Assembly: GCA_023230665.1 (NCBI GenBank)
Contig: JALNWY010000004.1
Location: forward strand, 1-47,748
Direction of reading: 5' to 3'
Source of the DNA: Deltaproteobacteria bacterium
GTDB taxonomy: Bacteria > Desulfobacterota > Desulfomonilia > UBA1062
Length of the DNA: 47,748 nt
In this document: positions 8,184-16,930 of the stretch, piece after piece
Layout: each line of letters begins with the position of its first letter
Numbering within the stretch: position 1 is the stretch's first letter
Made by a program: the position numbers and the translations under genes
The notes under the pieces: model-generated
Told to the model about the DNA's origin: nothing
Database searches by the model: none
What the model saw: only the letters and a program-made list of their open reading frames with translations

Positions 8184-8807
8184 ATGGCAAAGACGACAAG
8201 AAAAGACCTTCTGAATGCGCCTGATGAGTTCATCACAACAACCAGGTCAGCCATACAGTGGATCAAGGAAAACCCCACACGATTTATCACCCTGGTGACC
8301 ATCGTGGTCGTCGTCTTGGCGAGCGGCATTGGTTTTTATTCCTGGAAAACGGGCAGGGAACATTCCGCCATGAGCGCGTTGAGCAGCGCGGGAGACAATC
8401 CCCAGATCACTGCGGACCTGGTGCAGAGCTATGCCGACACCAAGGCGGGCAAACTCGCGCGTCTGAGACTCGCGTCTTTGTCATACAGAGAGAAAGACCC
8501 CTCGACCGCCATCGACCATGCACAGGAATTTATCAATACTTGGGGACGGAAAGACATCTTTCACTGGCAGGCAATTCTGATCCTGACTGCCGCTCATCTC
8601 GACCGTCAGCAACCGGAAAGGGCCCTGGAGTTTCTCTCGAACGATCTCGAGAGTCCGCCGGAGAATTATCGCGACCAGGCTCTCTTTTATAAGGCCCACG
8701 CTCTCATGGCCTTGGGGAGGCACCAGGAGGCGTCGGAAACACTCGCCCGCATATCCGAGAGTTATCACGACATCGTCCTGCCGACACTTGCATCCTTAGA
8801 GAACTAA
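8184..8807 (+). CDS. Membrane-anchored TPR-like protein (YfgM-like)
   Basis: A 207-residue protein with a short cytoplasmic N-terminus, one transmembrane helix at about residues 34-54 (FITLVTIVVVVLASGIGFY) and a helical extracytoplasmic domain of degenerate tetratricopeptide units (KLARLRLASLSYREKDPSTA; DQALFYKAHALMALGRHQEA). The frame is open from 8034, but the ATG at 8184 has AGGAG eight bases upstream and begins the conserved part. Proteins of this build (YfgM/TPR_21 type) act as accessory partners at the secretion or envelope machinery; that role is inferred from architecture. It lies 20 bases ahead of ftsH, so a link with membrane protein quality control is plausible. Confidence 0.7.
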   Translation: MAKTTRKDLLNAPDEFITTTRSAIQWIKENPTRFITLVTIVVVVLASGIGFYSWKTGREHSAMSALSSAGDNPQITADLVQSYADTKAGKLARLRLASLSYREKDPSTAIDHAQEFINTWGRKDIFHWQAILILTAAHLDRQQPERALEFLSNDLESPPENYRDQALFYKAHALMALGRHQEASETLARISESYHDIVLPTLASLEN

Positions 8808-8827
8808 CTATCAAGGAGAACCTTACT

Positions 8828-10648
8828 TTGACACCAGACAAGAAGTCCCTGAAAAATGGGAACGGTACGATTAAAAATATTGCCCTGTGGGTAGTCATCG
8901 CACTGATCATGGTGATGCTCTTTCACCTTTTCAATCAGCCCGCGAGTGAGGCGACGACCTTTGCCTACAGCGAGTTCATCGAGATGGTGGACAAGGGTGA
9001 GATCAAGGAGGTCGTGATCCAGGGCAACGAGATCAAGGGAAGCCTGACCGACGGCACCCAATTCGAAACCTATGTGCCGGATGATGCGAGAATCGTGGAA
9101 AGGCTGACGGAGAAGAATGTCCTGATCTCGGCCAAGCCCAGCGACGACTCGCCCTGGTACATGTCAGTGCTCATCTCGTGGATCCCCATGCTGCTGCTCG
9201 TGGGGGTATGGATATTCTTCATGCGCCAGATGCAGGCCGGCGGCACCAAGGCCATGAGCTTCGGCAGGAGTAAGGCCAAGCTCATATCTCAGGACAACAT
9301 CAAAATCACCTTTGCCGATGTGGCCGGTGTAAACGAGGCAAAGGAAGAGCTGGAGGAGATCATCGAGTTCCTCAAGGAGCCCAAACGGTTCACCTCGCTG
9401 GGAGGACGGATTCCCAAGGGAGTGCTCCTGCTTGGGCCTCCGGGCACCGGCAAGACCCTGCTGGCAAAGGCCGTGGCCGGTGAGGCCGGCGTGCCCTTTT
9501 TCAGCATGTCGGGCTCGGATTTTGTGGAAATGTTCGTCGGCGTAGGGGCGTCCCGGGTCCGGGATCTCTTTGCCCAGGGCAAACAGCATGCGCCCTGTAT
9601 CATATTCATCGACGAGATCGATGCCGTGGGAAGGCACCGGGGCGCGGGCCTGGGCGGCGGACACGACGAGCGCGAGCAGACGCTCAATCAGCTCCTGGTG
9701 GAGATGGACGGGTTCGAATCAAACGAGGGCGTTATCCTCATGGCCGCCACCAACCGGCCCGATGTGCTCGACCCCGCGCTCCTGCGCCCCGGAAGGTTCG
9801 ACCGCCAGGTGGTGGTGGCAAGCCCGGACGTCAAAGGCAGGGAAGGAATCCTCAAGGTCCACTCCCGAAACATCCCGCTTGCAGAGGATGTAAACCTCCA
9901 GGTGCTTGCAAAGGCCACCCCCGGGTTCTCGGGCGCCGACCTGTCCAACCTCGTCAATGAGGCGGCACTGCTCGCGGCCCGCAAGAAGCGCAACCAGGTG
10001 AGCATGGAAGATCTGGAGATGGCCAAAGACAAGGTGCTCATGGGCGTAGAGCGCAAGAGCATGGTCATCTCGGAAGAGGAGAAGAACGCCACTGCATACC
10101 ACGAGGCAGGCCACGCTCTGGTGGCCAAGAAGATGCCCAATGCCGATCCGGTCTACAAGGTGAGCATCATCCCCCGGGGAAGGGCCATGGGCGTGACCCA
10201 GCAGCTTCCCATGGATGACCGGCACACCTACAAGAAGGACTATCTCCTGGCCACCATCTCCGTGCTCATGGGAGGCAGGGTCGCCGAAGAGGTCGCCCTG
10301 GGGTGCCTGACCACCGGAGCGGGCAACGACATCGAGCGGGCCAGCGACATGGCGCGCCACATGGTCACCGAGTGGGGAATGAGCTCGCTGGGCCCGTTGA
10401 GCTTTGGCAAGGTCGAGCAGGAAATGTTCCTGGGCAGAGAGATCTCCAAGCGCGTGGACTATAGCGAGCTTACGTCGCAGAAGATCGACGAGGAAATCAA
10501 GTCCATTATCATGGGCTGCTACGAGAAAACGAAAGAGATCATCACTGAGAACATCGATGCCCTGCACAGGATAGCGAAACGGTTGCTGGAGAAAGAGGTC
10601 CTTGATGGCGCCGAGATCGACAAGATCATCCAGGAAGGGACTGCCTAG
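8828..10648 (+). CDS. ftsH: ATP-dependent zinc metalloprotease FtsH
   Basis: A 606-residue membrane-bound AAA+ protease that extracts and degrades unassembled membrane proteins and some cytosolic regulators. Two transmembrane helices (about 17-35 and 111-132) flank a small periplasmic domain. The AAA module has Walker A GPPGTGKT (203-210), Walker B IIFIDE (258-263) and the arginine-finger region LLRPGRFDRQ. The peptidase has the zinc motif HEAGH (425-429). The start is a TTG at 8828, nine bases after AGGAG, giving MTPDKKSLKN. Length is in the normal 600-650 range. The 3' end overlaps the likely folP start by 44 bases, implying translational coupling. Confidence 0.97.
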   Translation: MTPDKKSLKNGNGTIKNIALWVVIALIMVMLFHLFNQPASEATTFAYSEFIEMVDKGEIKEVVIQGNEIKGSLTDGTQFETYVPDDARIVERLTEKNVLISAKPSDDSPWYMSVLISWIPMLLLVGVWIFFMRQMQAGGTKAMSFGRSKAKLISQDNIKITFADVAGVNEAKEELEEIIEFLKEPKRFTSLGGRIPKGVLLLGPPGTGKTLLAKAVAGEAGVPFFSMSGSDFVEMFVGVGASRVRDLFAQGKQHAPCIIFIDEIDAVGRHRGAGLGGGHDEREQTLNQLLVEMDGFESNEGVILMAATNRPDVLDPALLRPGRFDRQVVVASPDVKGREGILKVHSRNIPLAEDVNLQVLAKATPGFSGADLSNLVNEAALLAARKKRNQVSMEDLEMAKDKVLMGVERKSMVISEEEKNATAYHEAGHALVAKKMPNADPVYKVSIIPRGRAMGVTQQLPMDDRHTYKKDYLLATISVLMGGRVAEEVALGCLTTGAGNDIERASDMARHMVTEWGMSSLGPLSFGKVEQEMFLGREISKRVDYSELTSQKIDEEIKSIIMGCYEKTKEIITENIDALHRIAKRLLEKEVLDGAEIDKIIQEGTA

Positions 10649-11825
10649 GGTCAGACTGCTCGCGGGCGCGAACGGGCAGGACATCCTTTCGTGCGGCGCC
10701 GACCCGGCCTCGATCCCCTACATGGAGCCCAAGCTTCATCACCGGAATCTCCTCGTTCAGGGGGTCAGGCTCTACGCCGCCAACATCCTCAAGCAGAGCA
10801 TGCTCTCCTTTGGCGGAGACGTGGCGGTCCACCGGGGGGCTATCTCGGGCAGGGTCGAGGTCTCCGATTGTCTCATCATGGGCGACCTGAGACACTACCG
10901 GCTTCTGGTGGAAAAGCTGAAACTCCAGCCGGGCATGGCGGAACTGGCAGGGCTGATCGAGCAGCAGGTCTTTGCGGATGACCGGGGTTTGGGCCTGACT
11001 CTCCTCGGAAAAGAATACCATTGGCATGACATCCCGGTGATCATGGGAGTGCTCAATCTTACCCCTGACTCGTTCTCGGATGGCGGTGCATGGCTCGATC
11101 CGGAAAAAGCCGTGGATCATGCCCTGGACATGGTACGGTCGGGAGCGGGCATCGTCGATGTGGGAGGAGAATCGACGCGGCCCGGCGCGCGGCAGATCGG
11201 CATGGATGACGAGATCGCCCGGGTCGTTCCGGTCATCAGAACGATCGCGTCCAGGCTCGATGTCCCTGTGAGCATCGATACGAGGAACGCCCCGGTTGCC
11301 AGGGCAGCGATCGACGCCGGGGCGTCCATGATCAACGATATCAGCGCATTGAAGCACGATCCATCCATGCTCGAGGTCGTCCGGAGCACCGGTGCGGGCA
11401 TTGTTCTGATGCATATGCAGGGAACGCCCGAGACCATGCAGAATCACACCTCCTACCGCGACATTATCAGTGACATCTATGCCTTTCTGGACGAGCAGAT
11501 CGAGCATTGCCTTCAGGGCGGTGTTCATCCCCGCTCCATCCTAGCGGATCCGGGCATCGGGTTCGGGAAAGACCTTGCCGGAAACCTTAGGCTCATCCGC
11601 CATATCGGCGAGTTCGCATCACTGGAGGTGCCGCTGGTGCTCGGCCACTCCAGAAAGTCGTTTATCGGGGCTGCCCTGGGTGCCCCGGTCCATGAACGGC
11701 AGGAGGGCACGGATGCGGTGAGCGCATGGGCGGCAATCCAGGGCGTGCAGGTCCTGCGCGTGCACGATGTCCGGCGCACCTGTCGCATCAGGGATATGAT
11801 CCTGGCCATCAGGAGGGGCGCATGA
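10605..11825 (+). CDS. folP: Dihydropteroate synthase with N-terminal extension
   Basis: Condenses 6-hydroxymethyl-dihydropterin pyrophosphate with p-aminobenzoate in folate synthesis. The catalytic TIM barrel carries IMGVLNLTPDSFSDGG, the VGGESTRPGA loop, SIDTRNAPVA, INDISALK, MHMQGTPETMQ, DPGIGFGK and LGHSRKSFIG. Before it lie about 140 extra residues (AANILKQSMLSFGGD, AISGRVEVSDCLIMGD) that E. coli FolP lacks; I recall similar extended forms in deltaproteobacteria and clostridia. The start is uncertain. The ATG at 10605 has GAGG six bases upstream and overlaps ftsH by 44 bases; a later CTG at the ftsH stop is the alternative. The stop overlaps the acpS start in ATGA. At 406 residues it is long for the family. 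Confidence 0.9.
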   Translation: MAPRSTRSSRKGLPRVRLLAGANGQDILSCGADPASIPYMEPKLHHRNLLVQGVRLYAANILKQSMLSFGGDVAVHRGAISGRVEVSDCLIMGDLRHYRLLVEKLKLQPGMAELAGLIEQQVFADDRGLGLTLLGKEYHWHDIPVIMGVLNLTPDSFSDGGAWLDPEKAVDHALDMVRSGAGIVDVGGESTRPGARQIGMDDEIARVVPVIRTIASRLDVPVSIDTRNAPVARAAIDAGASMINDISALKHDPSMLEVVRSTGAGIVLMHMQGTPETMQNHTSYRDIISDIYAFLDEQIEHCLQGGVHPRSILADPGIGFGKDLAGNLRLIRHIGEFASLEVPLVLGHSRKSFIGAALGAPVHERQEGTDAVSAWAAIQGVQVLRVHDVRRTCRIRDMILAIRRGA

Positions 11826-12211
11826 TCGTCGGGGTGGGGATCGATGTCGTGGATGCTTCACGGATACATGCCCTCCTGGAAAGGTACGCAGAGCGATTTC
11901 AGCAAAGGGTGTTCACCCGGGGTGAGATCCGCTACTGCAGGGCCAGGGCCAACCCCGGTCTGCATTTCGCGGCGCGCTTCGCAGCCAAGGAGGCTGCCGC
12001 CAAGGCCCTGGGCACCGGCATCGGCCAGGGAATACGGTTCAGAGACATCGAGATCGCTCTGGACCGGGGTGTCCCACGGATCCTCTTCCATAACAGGGCG
12101 CGGGAGTATGCCGACGATATCGGTGTCTCCGCGGCCCACGTGAGCATCTCCCATGAACATCTCACTGCGGTCGCAGTGGTCGTCCTGGAAAAGAGAGAAC
12201 ACCCATGGTGA
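11822..12211 (+). CDS. acpS: Holo-[acyl-carrier-protein] synthase
   Basis: A 129-residue trimeric transferase that moves 4'-phosphopantetheine from CoA onto apo-ACP, activating fatty-acid synthesis. It shows the family start MIVGVGIDVVDASRI, with the metal-binding aspartate at residue 8, and the second signature FAARFAAKEAAAKALG with the metal-binding glutamate. The C-terminus has the usual HVSISHEHLTAVAVV strand. The ATG at 11822 overlaps the folP stop (ATGA), and its own stop overlaps the tsaE start by seven bases, so folP, acpS and tsaE are translationally coupled. Length is normal. Confidence 0.96.
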   Translation: MIVGVGIDVVDASRIHALLERYAERFQQRVFTRGEIRYCRARANPGLHFAARFAAKEAAAKALGTGIGQGIRFRDIEIALDRGVPRILFHNRAREYADDIGVSAAHVSISHEHLTAVAVVVLEKREHPW

Positions 12212-12657
12212 GGCAAACCTGCACCACGAACAGCCCTGACCAGACCTTCGAGCTGGGAAGGAAGCTCGGCGAGAAGTTGAACGGTGGAGAGATAGTCCTC
12301 CTCCACGGCGACCTCGGTGCGGGAAAAACCCTCTTCACCAAAGGGCTCGCACAGGGGCTCGGGGTCGAGGACCCCTCTTCGGTGGTGAGCCCCAGCTTCA
12401 CGCTGGTGAACCTCTACAAGGCGAGGCTTGACATCGTTCATGGAGATCTTTATAGGCTAGATGCTGATGCGGTGTATGAGCTGGGCTTGGAAGATTATAT
12501 GGATCAGGAACATGTATTGATCATCGAGTGGGCTGAGAAGGCGGGCGGCTTTTTCGCAGGGGACATTCTCGATATCACCATCGAACACGTCGGGGAGTCT
12601 TCCAGAGCGTTTACCGTTGAGTCGGCTCGCGCCTATCTTGACACTGGCTGTATCTGA
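12205..12657 (+). CDS. tsaE: tRNA threonylcarbamoyladenosine biosynthesis ATPase TsaE
   Basis: A 150-residue P-loop ATPase that works with TsaB and TsaD to complete t6A at position 37 of ANN-decoding tRNAs. It has Walker A GDLGAGKT within LLHGDLGAGKTLFTKGLAQG, the SPSFTLVN segment, HGDLYRLD and the IIEWAEKAG motif. The ATG at 12205 lies inside the end of acpS. A 92-base gap follows before lysC. TsaB and TsaD are not encoded in this window. Confidence 0.95.
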   Translation: MVRQTCTTNSPDQTFELGRKLGEKLNGGEIVLLHGDLGAGKTLFTKGLAQGLGVEDPSSVVSPSFTLVNLYKARLDIVHGDLYRLDADAVYELGLEDYMDQEHVLIIEWAEKAGGFFAGDILDITIEHVGESSRAFTVESARAYLDTGCI

Positions 12658-12749
12658 TCCCCTTTCGGACAGTTCTGTTCCTCAAGGGAATCACTGCCGT
12701 CAGAGACTCGCGCAAGTCCTGTTCCTGGTGAAGAAAGGGAAGACGGTCC

Positions 12750-13994
12750 ATGGCAGTAATCGTTCAGAAATACGGCGGGACCTCGGTGGGAAGCCTGGAA
12801 AAAATCCGGCGCGTCGCCCGGAAGATCGCCGGGCGCCATCGTGAAGGCAATCGGATTGCCGTGGTGGTCTCTGCCATGGCCGGTGAGACCGACAAGCTTA
12901 TCAGGCTTGCGCGCGATCTCTCTGAGAGACCGGACAACAGGGAGATGGATGTCCTGGTGTCTACCGGAGAGCAGGTCGCCATATCGCTCCTGGCCATGGC
13001 CCTGAAGGACCTGGGAGTCCCGGCCCGCTCGTTTCTGGCGCACCAGATCGGCATCTTCACCGACAACGCCTATACCAAGGCCCGCATTACAAAGATCGAG
13101 TCCGACCGGATCAACAGAGCGCTCGAGTCGGGAGAAATCGCCGTGGTGGCGGGCTTTCAGGGCATCACGGAGGAGAGAGAGGTCACCACGCTGGGCCGCG
13201 GCGGCTCGGACACCTCGGCCGTTGCGCTGGCCGCTGTGCTGAAGGCCGATGTGTGCGAGATCTACACCGATGTCGACGGCGTGTACACCTGCGACCCCAA
13301 CATCTGCAACAGGGCACGCAGGCTGGACCGAATCACCTATGACGAGATGCTCGAACTGGCCTCGCTCGGGGCAAAGGTGCTGCAGACCAGGGCAGTCGAA
13401 TTCGCGAAGAAGTATCATGTGCCGATTTTGATCAGGAGCACCTTCTCCGATGACGGAGGCACCCTGACGACAACGGAGGACAAGGATATGGAAAAGGAAG
13501 TGGTTGCCGGCATCACCTATGACCGCAACGAGGCGCGGATCACCGTGCTGGGAGTGCAGGACAGACCGGGAGTTGCGGCAAACATCTTCAATGCGCTGGC
13601 CGAGGAGAACATCAACGTGGACATGATCATCCAGAACACCTCGACCGACGGCAAGAGCGCTGACTTGAGCTTTACGGTCACTAAGGCGGACTACGAGAGG
13701 ACCATGGACATCGTGAGGGAAAAGGCGCCCGAGTTCGGGGCCAGGGACGTGGTGGGGGACACCACCATTGCCAAACTCTCCATCGTGGGTGTGGGCATGC
13801 GATCGCATGCAGGGGTGGCGGCGAGGATGTTCGAGGCCCTTTCAAAGGTGGGGATCAACATCACCATGATCTCCACCTCGGAGATCAAGATTTCCTGCGT
13901 CATTGACGAGAAGTTTTTGGAACTGGGCGTTCGCGTGCTCCACGAAACCTTTGCACTGGATAATGACGGGAGCGGTATTGTTGAAGAAAATTGA
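12750..13994 (+). CDS. lysC: Aspartate kinase (monofunctional, two ACT domains)
   Basis: Phosphorylates aspartate, the committed step toward lysine, threonine, methionine and isoleucine. The 414-residue protein has the kinase signature VQKYGGTSVGS (residues 5-15), VVVSAMAGETDKL, STGEQVAISL and TLGRGGSDTSAVALA. Two C-terminal ACT domains follow (about 265-414: ITVLGVQDRPGVAANIF and LSIVGVGMRSHAGVAARMF), so feedback inhibition by lysine and/or threonine is expected; which one cannot be told. Start at the ATG at 12750, after AAGGGAAG. Its last 14 bases overlap the preferred cimA start. Confidence 0.96.
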   Translation: MAVIVQKYGGTSVGSLEKIRRVARKIAGRHREGNRIAVVVSAMAGETDKLIRLARDLSERPDNREMDVLVSTGEQVAISLLAMALKDLGVPARSFLAHQIGIFTDNAYTKARITKIESDRINRALESGEIAVVAGFQGITEEREVTTLGRGGSDTSAVALAAVLKADVCEIYTDVDGVYTCDPNICNRARRLDRITYDEMLELASLGAKVLQTRAVEFAKKYHVPILIRSTFSDDGGTLTTTEDKDMEKEVVAGITYDRNEARITVLGVQDRPGVAANIFNALAEENINVDMIIQNTSTDGKSADLSFTVTKADYERTMDIVREKAPEFGARDVVGDTTIAKLSIVGVGMRSHAGVAARMFEALSKVGINITMISTSEIKISCVIDEKFLELGVRVLHETFALDNDGSGIVEEN

Positions 13995-15561
13995 AATCTA
14001 CGACACCACTTTGAGAGACGGCGCACAGTCGAGAGATGTAAACTTCTCGCTCGACGACAAGCACGATATCGTCCTGAAGCTCGACCAGCTCGGGCTTGAT
14101 TTCATCGAGGCGGGGTGGCCCGGGGCGAACCCCAAGGACGACTGCCTGTTCGCGAAGATCCACGAGAGCACGCTCCATCATTCCCGGGTGTTCGCCTTCG
14201 GCAGCACCTGCAAGCCCGGAAACTCGCCCCACAAAGACAGGCTGATCAAGGCCCTTATCGACGCCCGCCCGGACGGGGCCACAATATTCGGAAAGTCGTG
14301 GGATATCCACGTCCAGGGCCAGGGAGGTCTGGGATGCTCTTTGGAAGAGAACCTGCGCATCATCCGCGAGACTATCTCCTATCTCTGCGGCTTCTTTCCC
14401 CTCGTGTTCTTTGACGCCGAGCACTTCTTCGACGGATTCAAGCGCAATAAAGACTATGCGCTCGCAACGCTGAAGTCCGCGGCCGAGGGCGGCGCGCAGC
14501 GGCTCGTGCTCTGCGATACCAATGGCGGCAGCCTCCCCTCGGAGATTACGGAGATCATGGAATTCCTGAAAGGCATCTTCTCCGTGCCGCTGGGCATCCA
14601 TTGCCACAACGACAGCGATCTTGCCGTGGCCAACTCCATCATGGCGGTGCGCTCGGGTGCGACTCATGTCCAGGGGACCATCAATGGGCTCGGCGAGCGC
14701 TGCGGAAACGCAGACCTGTGTTCCATCATTCCGAACTTAAGCCTCAAGATGGGCCTTCAGACCATCCCCCGGGAGAGCATGCATATCCTCAACGAGGTCT
14801 CGCGCTTTGTTTATGACGTGGGCAACCTCTCGCACGACAGCCATCAGCCATATGTGGGCGAGTCGGCATTCGCCCACAAGGGAGGCATGCACGTCCACGC
14901 CGTGATCGGCGATCCTGCGACCTACGAGCACATCGAACCTTCGCTGGTGGGAAACCAGCGGCGCATTCTGGTGTCGGAGCAGTCGGGCAAGAGCAACATC
15001 GTCTACAAGGCGCGGCAGTTCAATATCGACCTGGCAAAAGATGACACCACGGCCAGCGAGATTGTGAAGATCATCAAGGACCTCGAAAACTGCGGGTTCC
15101 AGTTCGAGGGCGCGGATGCGTCTTTAGAGCTGCTCATGAACAAGGCCATGGGCATGCATGTCCGCTTTTTCAAGCTGAGGGGCTTCCGAGTCAATACCGA
15201 ACGCCGCAGCGACGATACCGACCCCATGTCGGAAGCGACCATCATGATCGAGGTCGACGGCAATGTCGAACACACCGCAGCCATGGGGAACGGCCCTGTG
15301 AACGCCCTGGACAGAGCCCTGCGCAAGGCGCTCCAGAAGTTCTATCCCAGCATCGAGGACGTGGAGCTCCTGGACTACAAGGTCCGGGTCATCTCGTCGC
15401 GCACAGGCACCGAGTCGGTGGTGCGCGTTCTCATCGGATCAGGCGACAAGAAGGACCACTGGAACACTGTCGGGGTGTCGACGAACATCATCGAGGCCTC
15501 ATGGATGGCGCTGGTGGACAGTATGGACTACAAGCTCTACAAGGATTCCAAAGAGTTATAA
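13981..15561 (+). CDS. cimA: (R)-citramalate synthase
   Basis: Condenses pyruvate with acetyl-CoA to citramalate, feeding a threonine-independent isoleucine route. The 526-residue enzyme belongs to the LeuA/CimA family: KIEIYDTTLRDGAQ at the start, the HCHNDSDLAVANS motif with metal-binding histidines, NGLGERCGNADL, and FAHKGGMHVHAV. A C-terminal LeuA-type allosteric domain follows (about 400-526), usually sensitive to isoleucine. The GCS(F/L)EEN stretch and overall length fit the long CimA group rather than 2-isopropylmalate synthase. Start choice: TTG at 13981, eight bases after GGGAG, gives the canonical M-K-K-I-E-I-Y; TTG 13978 and ATG 13963 are in-frame alternatives. It overlaps lysC, tying both isoleucine precursor routes together. 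Confidence 0.9.
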   Translation: MKKIEIYDTTLRDGAQSRDVNFSLDDKHDIVLKLDQLGLDFIEAGWPGANPKDDCLFAKIHESTLHHSRVFAFGSTCKPGNSPHKDRLIKALIDARPDGATIFGKSWDIHVQGQGGLGCSLEENLRIIRETISYLCGFFPLVFFDAEHFFDGFKRNKDYALATLKSAAEGGAQRLVLCDTNGGSLPSEITEIMEFLKGIFSVPLGIHCHNDSDLAVANSIMAVRSGATHVQGTINGLGERCGNADLCSIIPNLSLKMGLQTIPRESMHILNEVSRFVYDVGNLSHDSHQPYVGESAFAHKGGMHVHAVIGDPATYEHIEPSLVGNQRRILVSEQSGKSNIVYKARQFNIDLAKDDTTASEIVKIIKDLENCGFQFEGADASLELLMNKAMGMHVRFFKLRGFRVNTERRSDDTDPMSEATIMIEVDGNVEHTAAMGNGPVNALDRALRKALQKFYPSIEDVELLDYKVRVISSRTGTESVVRVLIGSGDKKDHWNTVGVSTNIIEASWMALVDSMDYKLYKDSKEL

Positions 15562-15652
15562 TTGCCTATTCATTATCTTCAAGACCCGCTTCTTTCCTAC
15601 CGATAAGTATCGTATAGGAAGAAACACACTCCAGAGGGGAAGGGGCAAACGC

Positions 15653-15931
15653 ATGGGCAAGGACATCGGCAAACTAGAGTTCCAGGGACTGAAAAAGTGG
15701 ATGTCGCAGGGTGAGTATATCATTTCCACCATGTCCGATGACGGGACCATCTGGACCTACACCTCCAAGGTCTTGCCCATCTTCGACTTTGGAAACACCA
15801 AGATCTTCCAGGCCCAGGAGTCCGGGGTCGCGGAGGTTCAGGGCGTGGAACGGGGGGACGAGCTGTACTTCTCTATCCAGGGGATCAAGGTCTCCAAGAT
15901 CTATGACTTCTTCTATCAGGACGACATATAG
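15653..15931 (+). CDS. Conserved small protein of unknown function (92 aa)
   Basis: I do not recognise this family. The 92-residue product has no signal peptide, membrane segment or cysteine and reads as a compact beta-rich cytoplasmic domain (GEYIISTMSDDGTIWTYTSK, DELYFSIQGIKVSKIYDFFY). The ATG at 15653 has a purine-rich GAGGGGAAGGGG upstream, and the gene ends 42 bases before a strong terminator, so it looks translated. It lies 91 bases after cimA and may be the last gene of that transcript. Aromatic and acidic residues cluster at the C-terminus. Confidence 0.65.
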   Translation: MGKDIGKLEFQGLKKWMSQGEYIISTMSDDGTIWTYTSKVLPIFDFGNTKIFQAQESGVAEVQGVERGDELYFSIQGIKVSKIYDFFYQDDI

Positions 15932-15973
15932 CGCATAAAGCGGAGTCCGGGCGAGGTTTGCAGGACCTGGCAG

Positions 15974-16007
15974 GGAGAGGGAGGCATTCCCTCTCCTTTT
16001 TGTTTTT
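15974..16007 (+). terminator. Strong intrinsic terminator closing the housekeeping run
   Basis: A perfect 9-bp stem GGAGAGGGA (15974-15982) / TCCCTCTCC (15988-15996) with loop GGCAT is followed directly by CTTTTTGTTTTT. Confidence 0.9.
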
Positions 16008-16100
16008 ATGATCTGCTCATCATATGCTTACACTCTGAGTCTGATCGCTTGATTCCTCTCGGTTTACCTTCCGAGTTCACCGGTCTCCTGCCGCTCGTCT

Positions 16101-16319
16101 TCACCACACCAGACCGAGAACCACCGAGGCGAACATCAGGAACATGATCCACAGGGGAAGCCTTGATCTGTTCCTGTCCCGGGACACCTGGCGGAGCTCG
16201 ATGAACAGGTAGATGAGCGCGGTGATGCCGATCCCGCCCGCAGTATAAATATTCAGGCCGGAAACGAGCGCAATGCCCAGCCAGATACACAGGGGAATGA
16301 ACAGGACTATCCACACCAT
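16101..16319 (-). CDS. Putative small membrane protein (72 aa)
   Basis: The minus-strand frame encodes 72 residues that are almost entirely hydrophobic in a membrane-protein pattern. Three helices can be seen: IVLFIPLCIWLGIALV, AGGIGITALIYLFIELR, and LPLWIMFLMFASVVLGLVW, with basic residues (RQVSRDRNRSR) between the second and third. It resembles no family I know. No clear ribosome-binding site precedes the ATG at 16319, so the start is weak. It stands alone between the cimA terminator and the tRNA genes. The regular hydrophobicity is the main argument that it is real. Confidence 0.45.
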   Translation of the reverse strand: MVWIVLFIPLCIWLGIALVSGLNIYTAGGIGITALIYLFIELRQVSRDRNRSRLPLWIMFLMFASVVLGLVW

Positions 16320-16477
16320 GAGGGCATGTATACCACAGTACGTTCACCAGTGGAACACTGGAAAGATGCTGATCTTTTTTTATTATATCTTATCAAGAGA
16401 CTACCTCGCTCATCTTGGAGAAATCACCCTTTTTACCCTTGATATTTTCGCCCATCCGTGAGATAGGGGGGCAAATC

Positions 16478-16550
16478 GAGCCAGTAGCTCAGTTGGTAGA
16501 GCATCGGACTTTTAATCCGGTGGCCGAGGGTTCGAGTCCCTCCTGGCTCA
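16478..16550 (+). tRNA. tRNA-Lys (anticodon TTT)
   Basis: A complete 73-base cloverleaf. The acceptor is GAGCCAG/CTGGCTC, the D-stem GCTC/GAGC, and the anticodon loop CTTTTAA gives TTT, which reads AAA/AAG. The T-arm is GAGGG-TTCGAGT-CCCTC. The discriminator is A, and no CCA is encoded. The tRNA-Glu gene starts six bases later, so the two are probably co-transcribed. Confidence 0.97.
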
Positions 16551-16556
16551 CTGTGT

Positions 16557-16634
16557 GTCCCCATCGTCTAGCTCGGCCCAGGACACCGGCCTTTCACGCC
16601 GGCGACAGGGGTTCAAATCCCCTTGGGGACGCCA
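16557..16634 (+). tRNA. tRNA-Glu (anticodon TTC)
   Basis: The acceptor GTCCCCA (16557-16563) pairs with TGGGGAC (16624-16630). The anticodon stem CCGGC/GCCGG encloses loop CTTTCAC with anticodon TTC. The T-arm carries GGTTCAAATCC. The discriminator is G, and CCA is encoded (16632-16634), unlike in the adjacent tRNA-Lys. Confidence 0.96.
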
Positions 16635-16645
16635 AGCTCTGCAGG

Positions 16646-16688
16646 GAGTCAACACCCTCGGTGTTGACTCCTCTGTTGACACTTTTTT
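16646..16688 (+). terminator. Terminator-like hairpin with a duplicated 3' arm after the tRNAs
   Basis: GAGTCAACACC (16646-16656) pairs perfectly with GGTGTTGACTC (16660-16670) across a 3-base loop. The 3' core TGTTGAC recurs at 16674-16680, directly before ACTTTTTT, so GTCAACA (16648-16654) could pair with either copy. Only the second pairing puts the stem next to the T run. The remaining sequence up to 16930 holds nothing recognised except a short dyad CGGAGTG-TG-CACTCCG (16740-16755). Confidence 0.65.
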
Positions 16689-16930
16689 ATGCTGTGTTTT
16701 TGTAATAATTCAAAGAGACTGCACAGCTATTGTTCACACCGGAGTGTGCACTCCGTCCAGAACTTTTGACCATATCCCTTGGATACTTTATGTCTCTCAG
16801 ATGACATGATACTCGGGAGCAGTTTGATCAAGCACTTGGAATGTCTCTCGTCCATATGAGAGAGCCCTGCTATGTAGCTCAGGCCCTCTTTGCATGCTTC
16901 TCTCGGAAGATATTGACGCAGAATGCCTGA

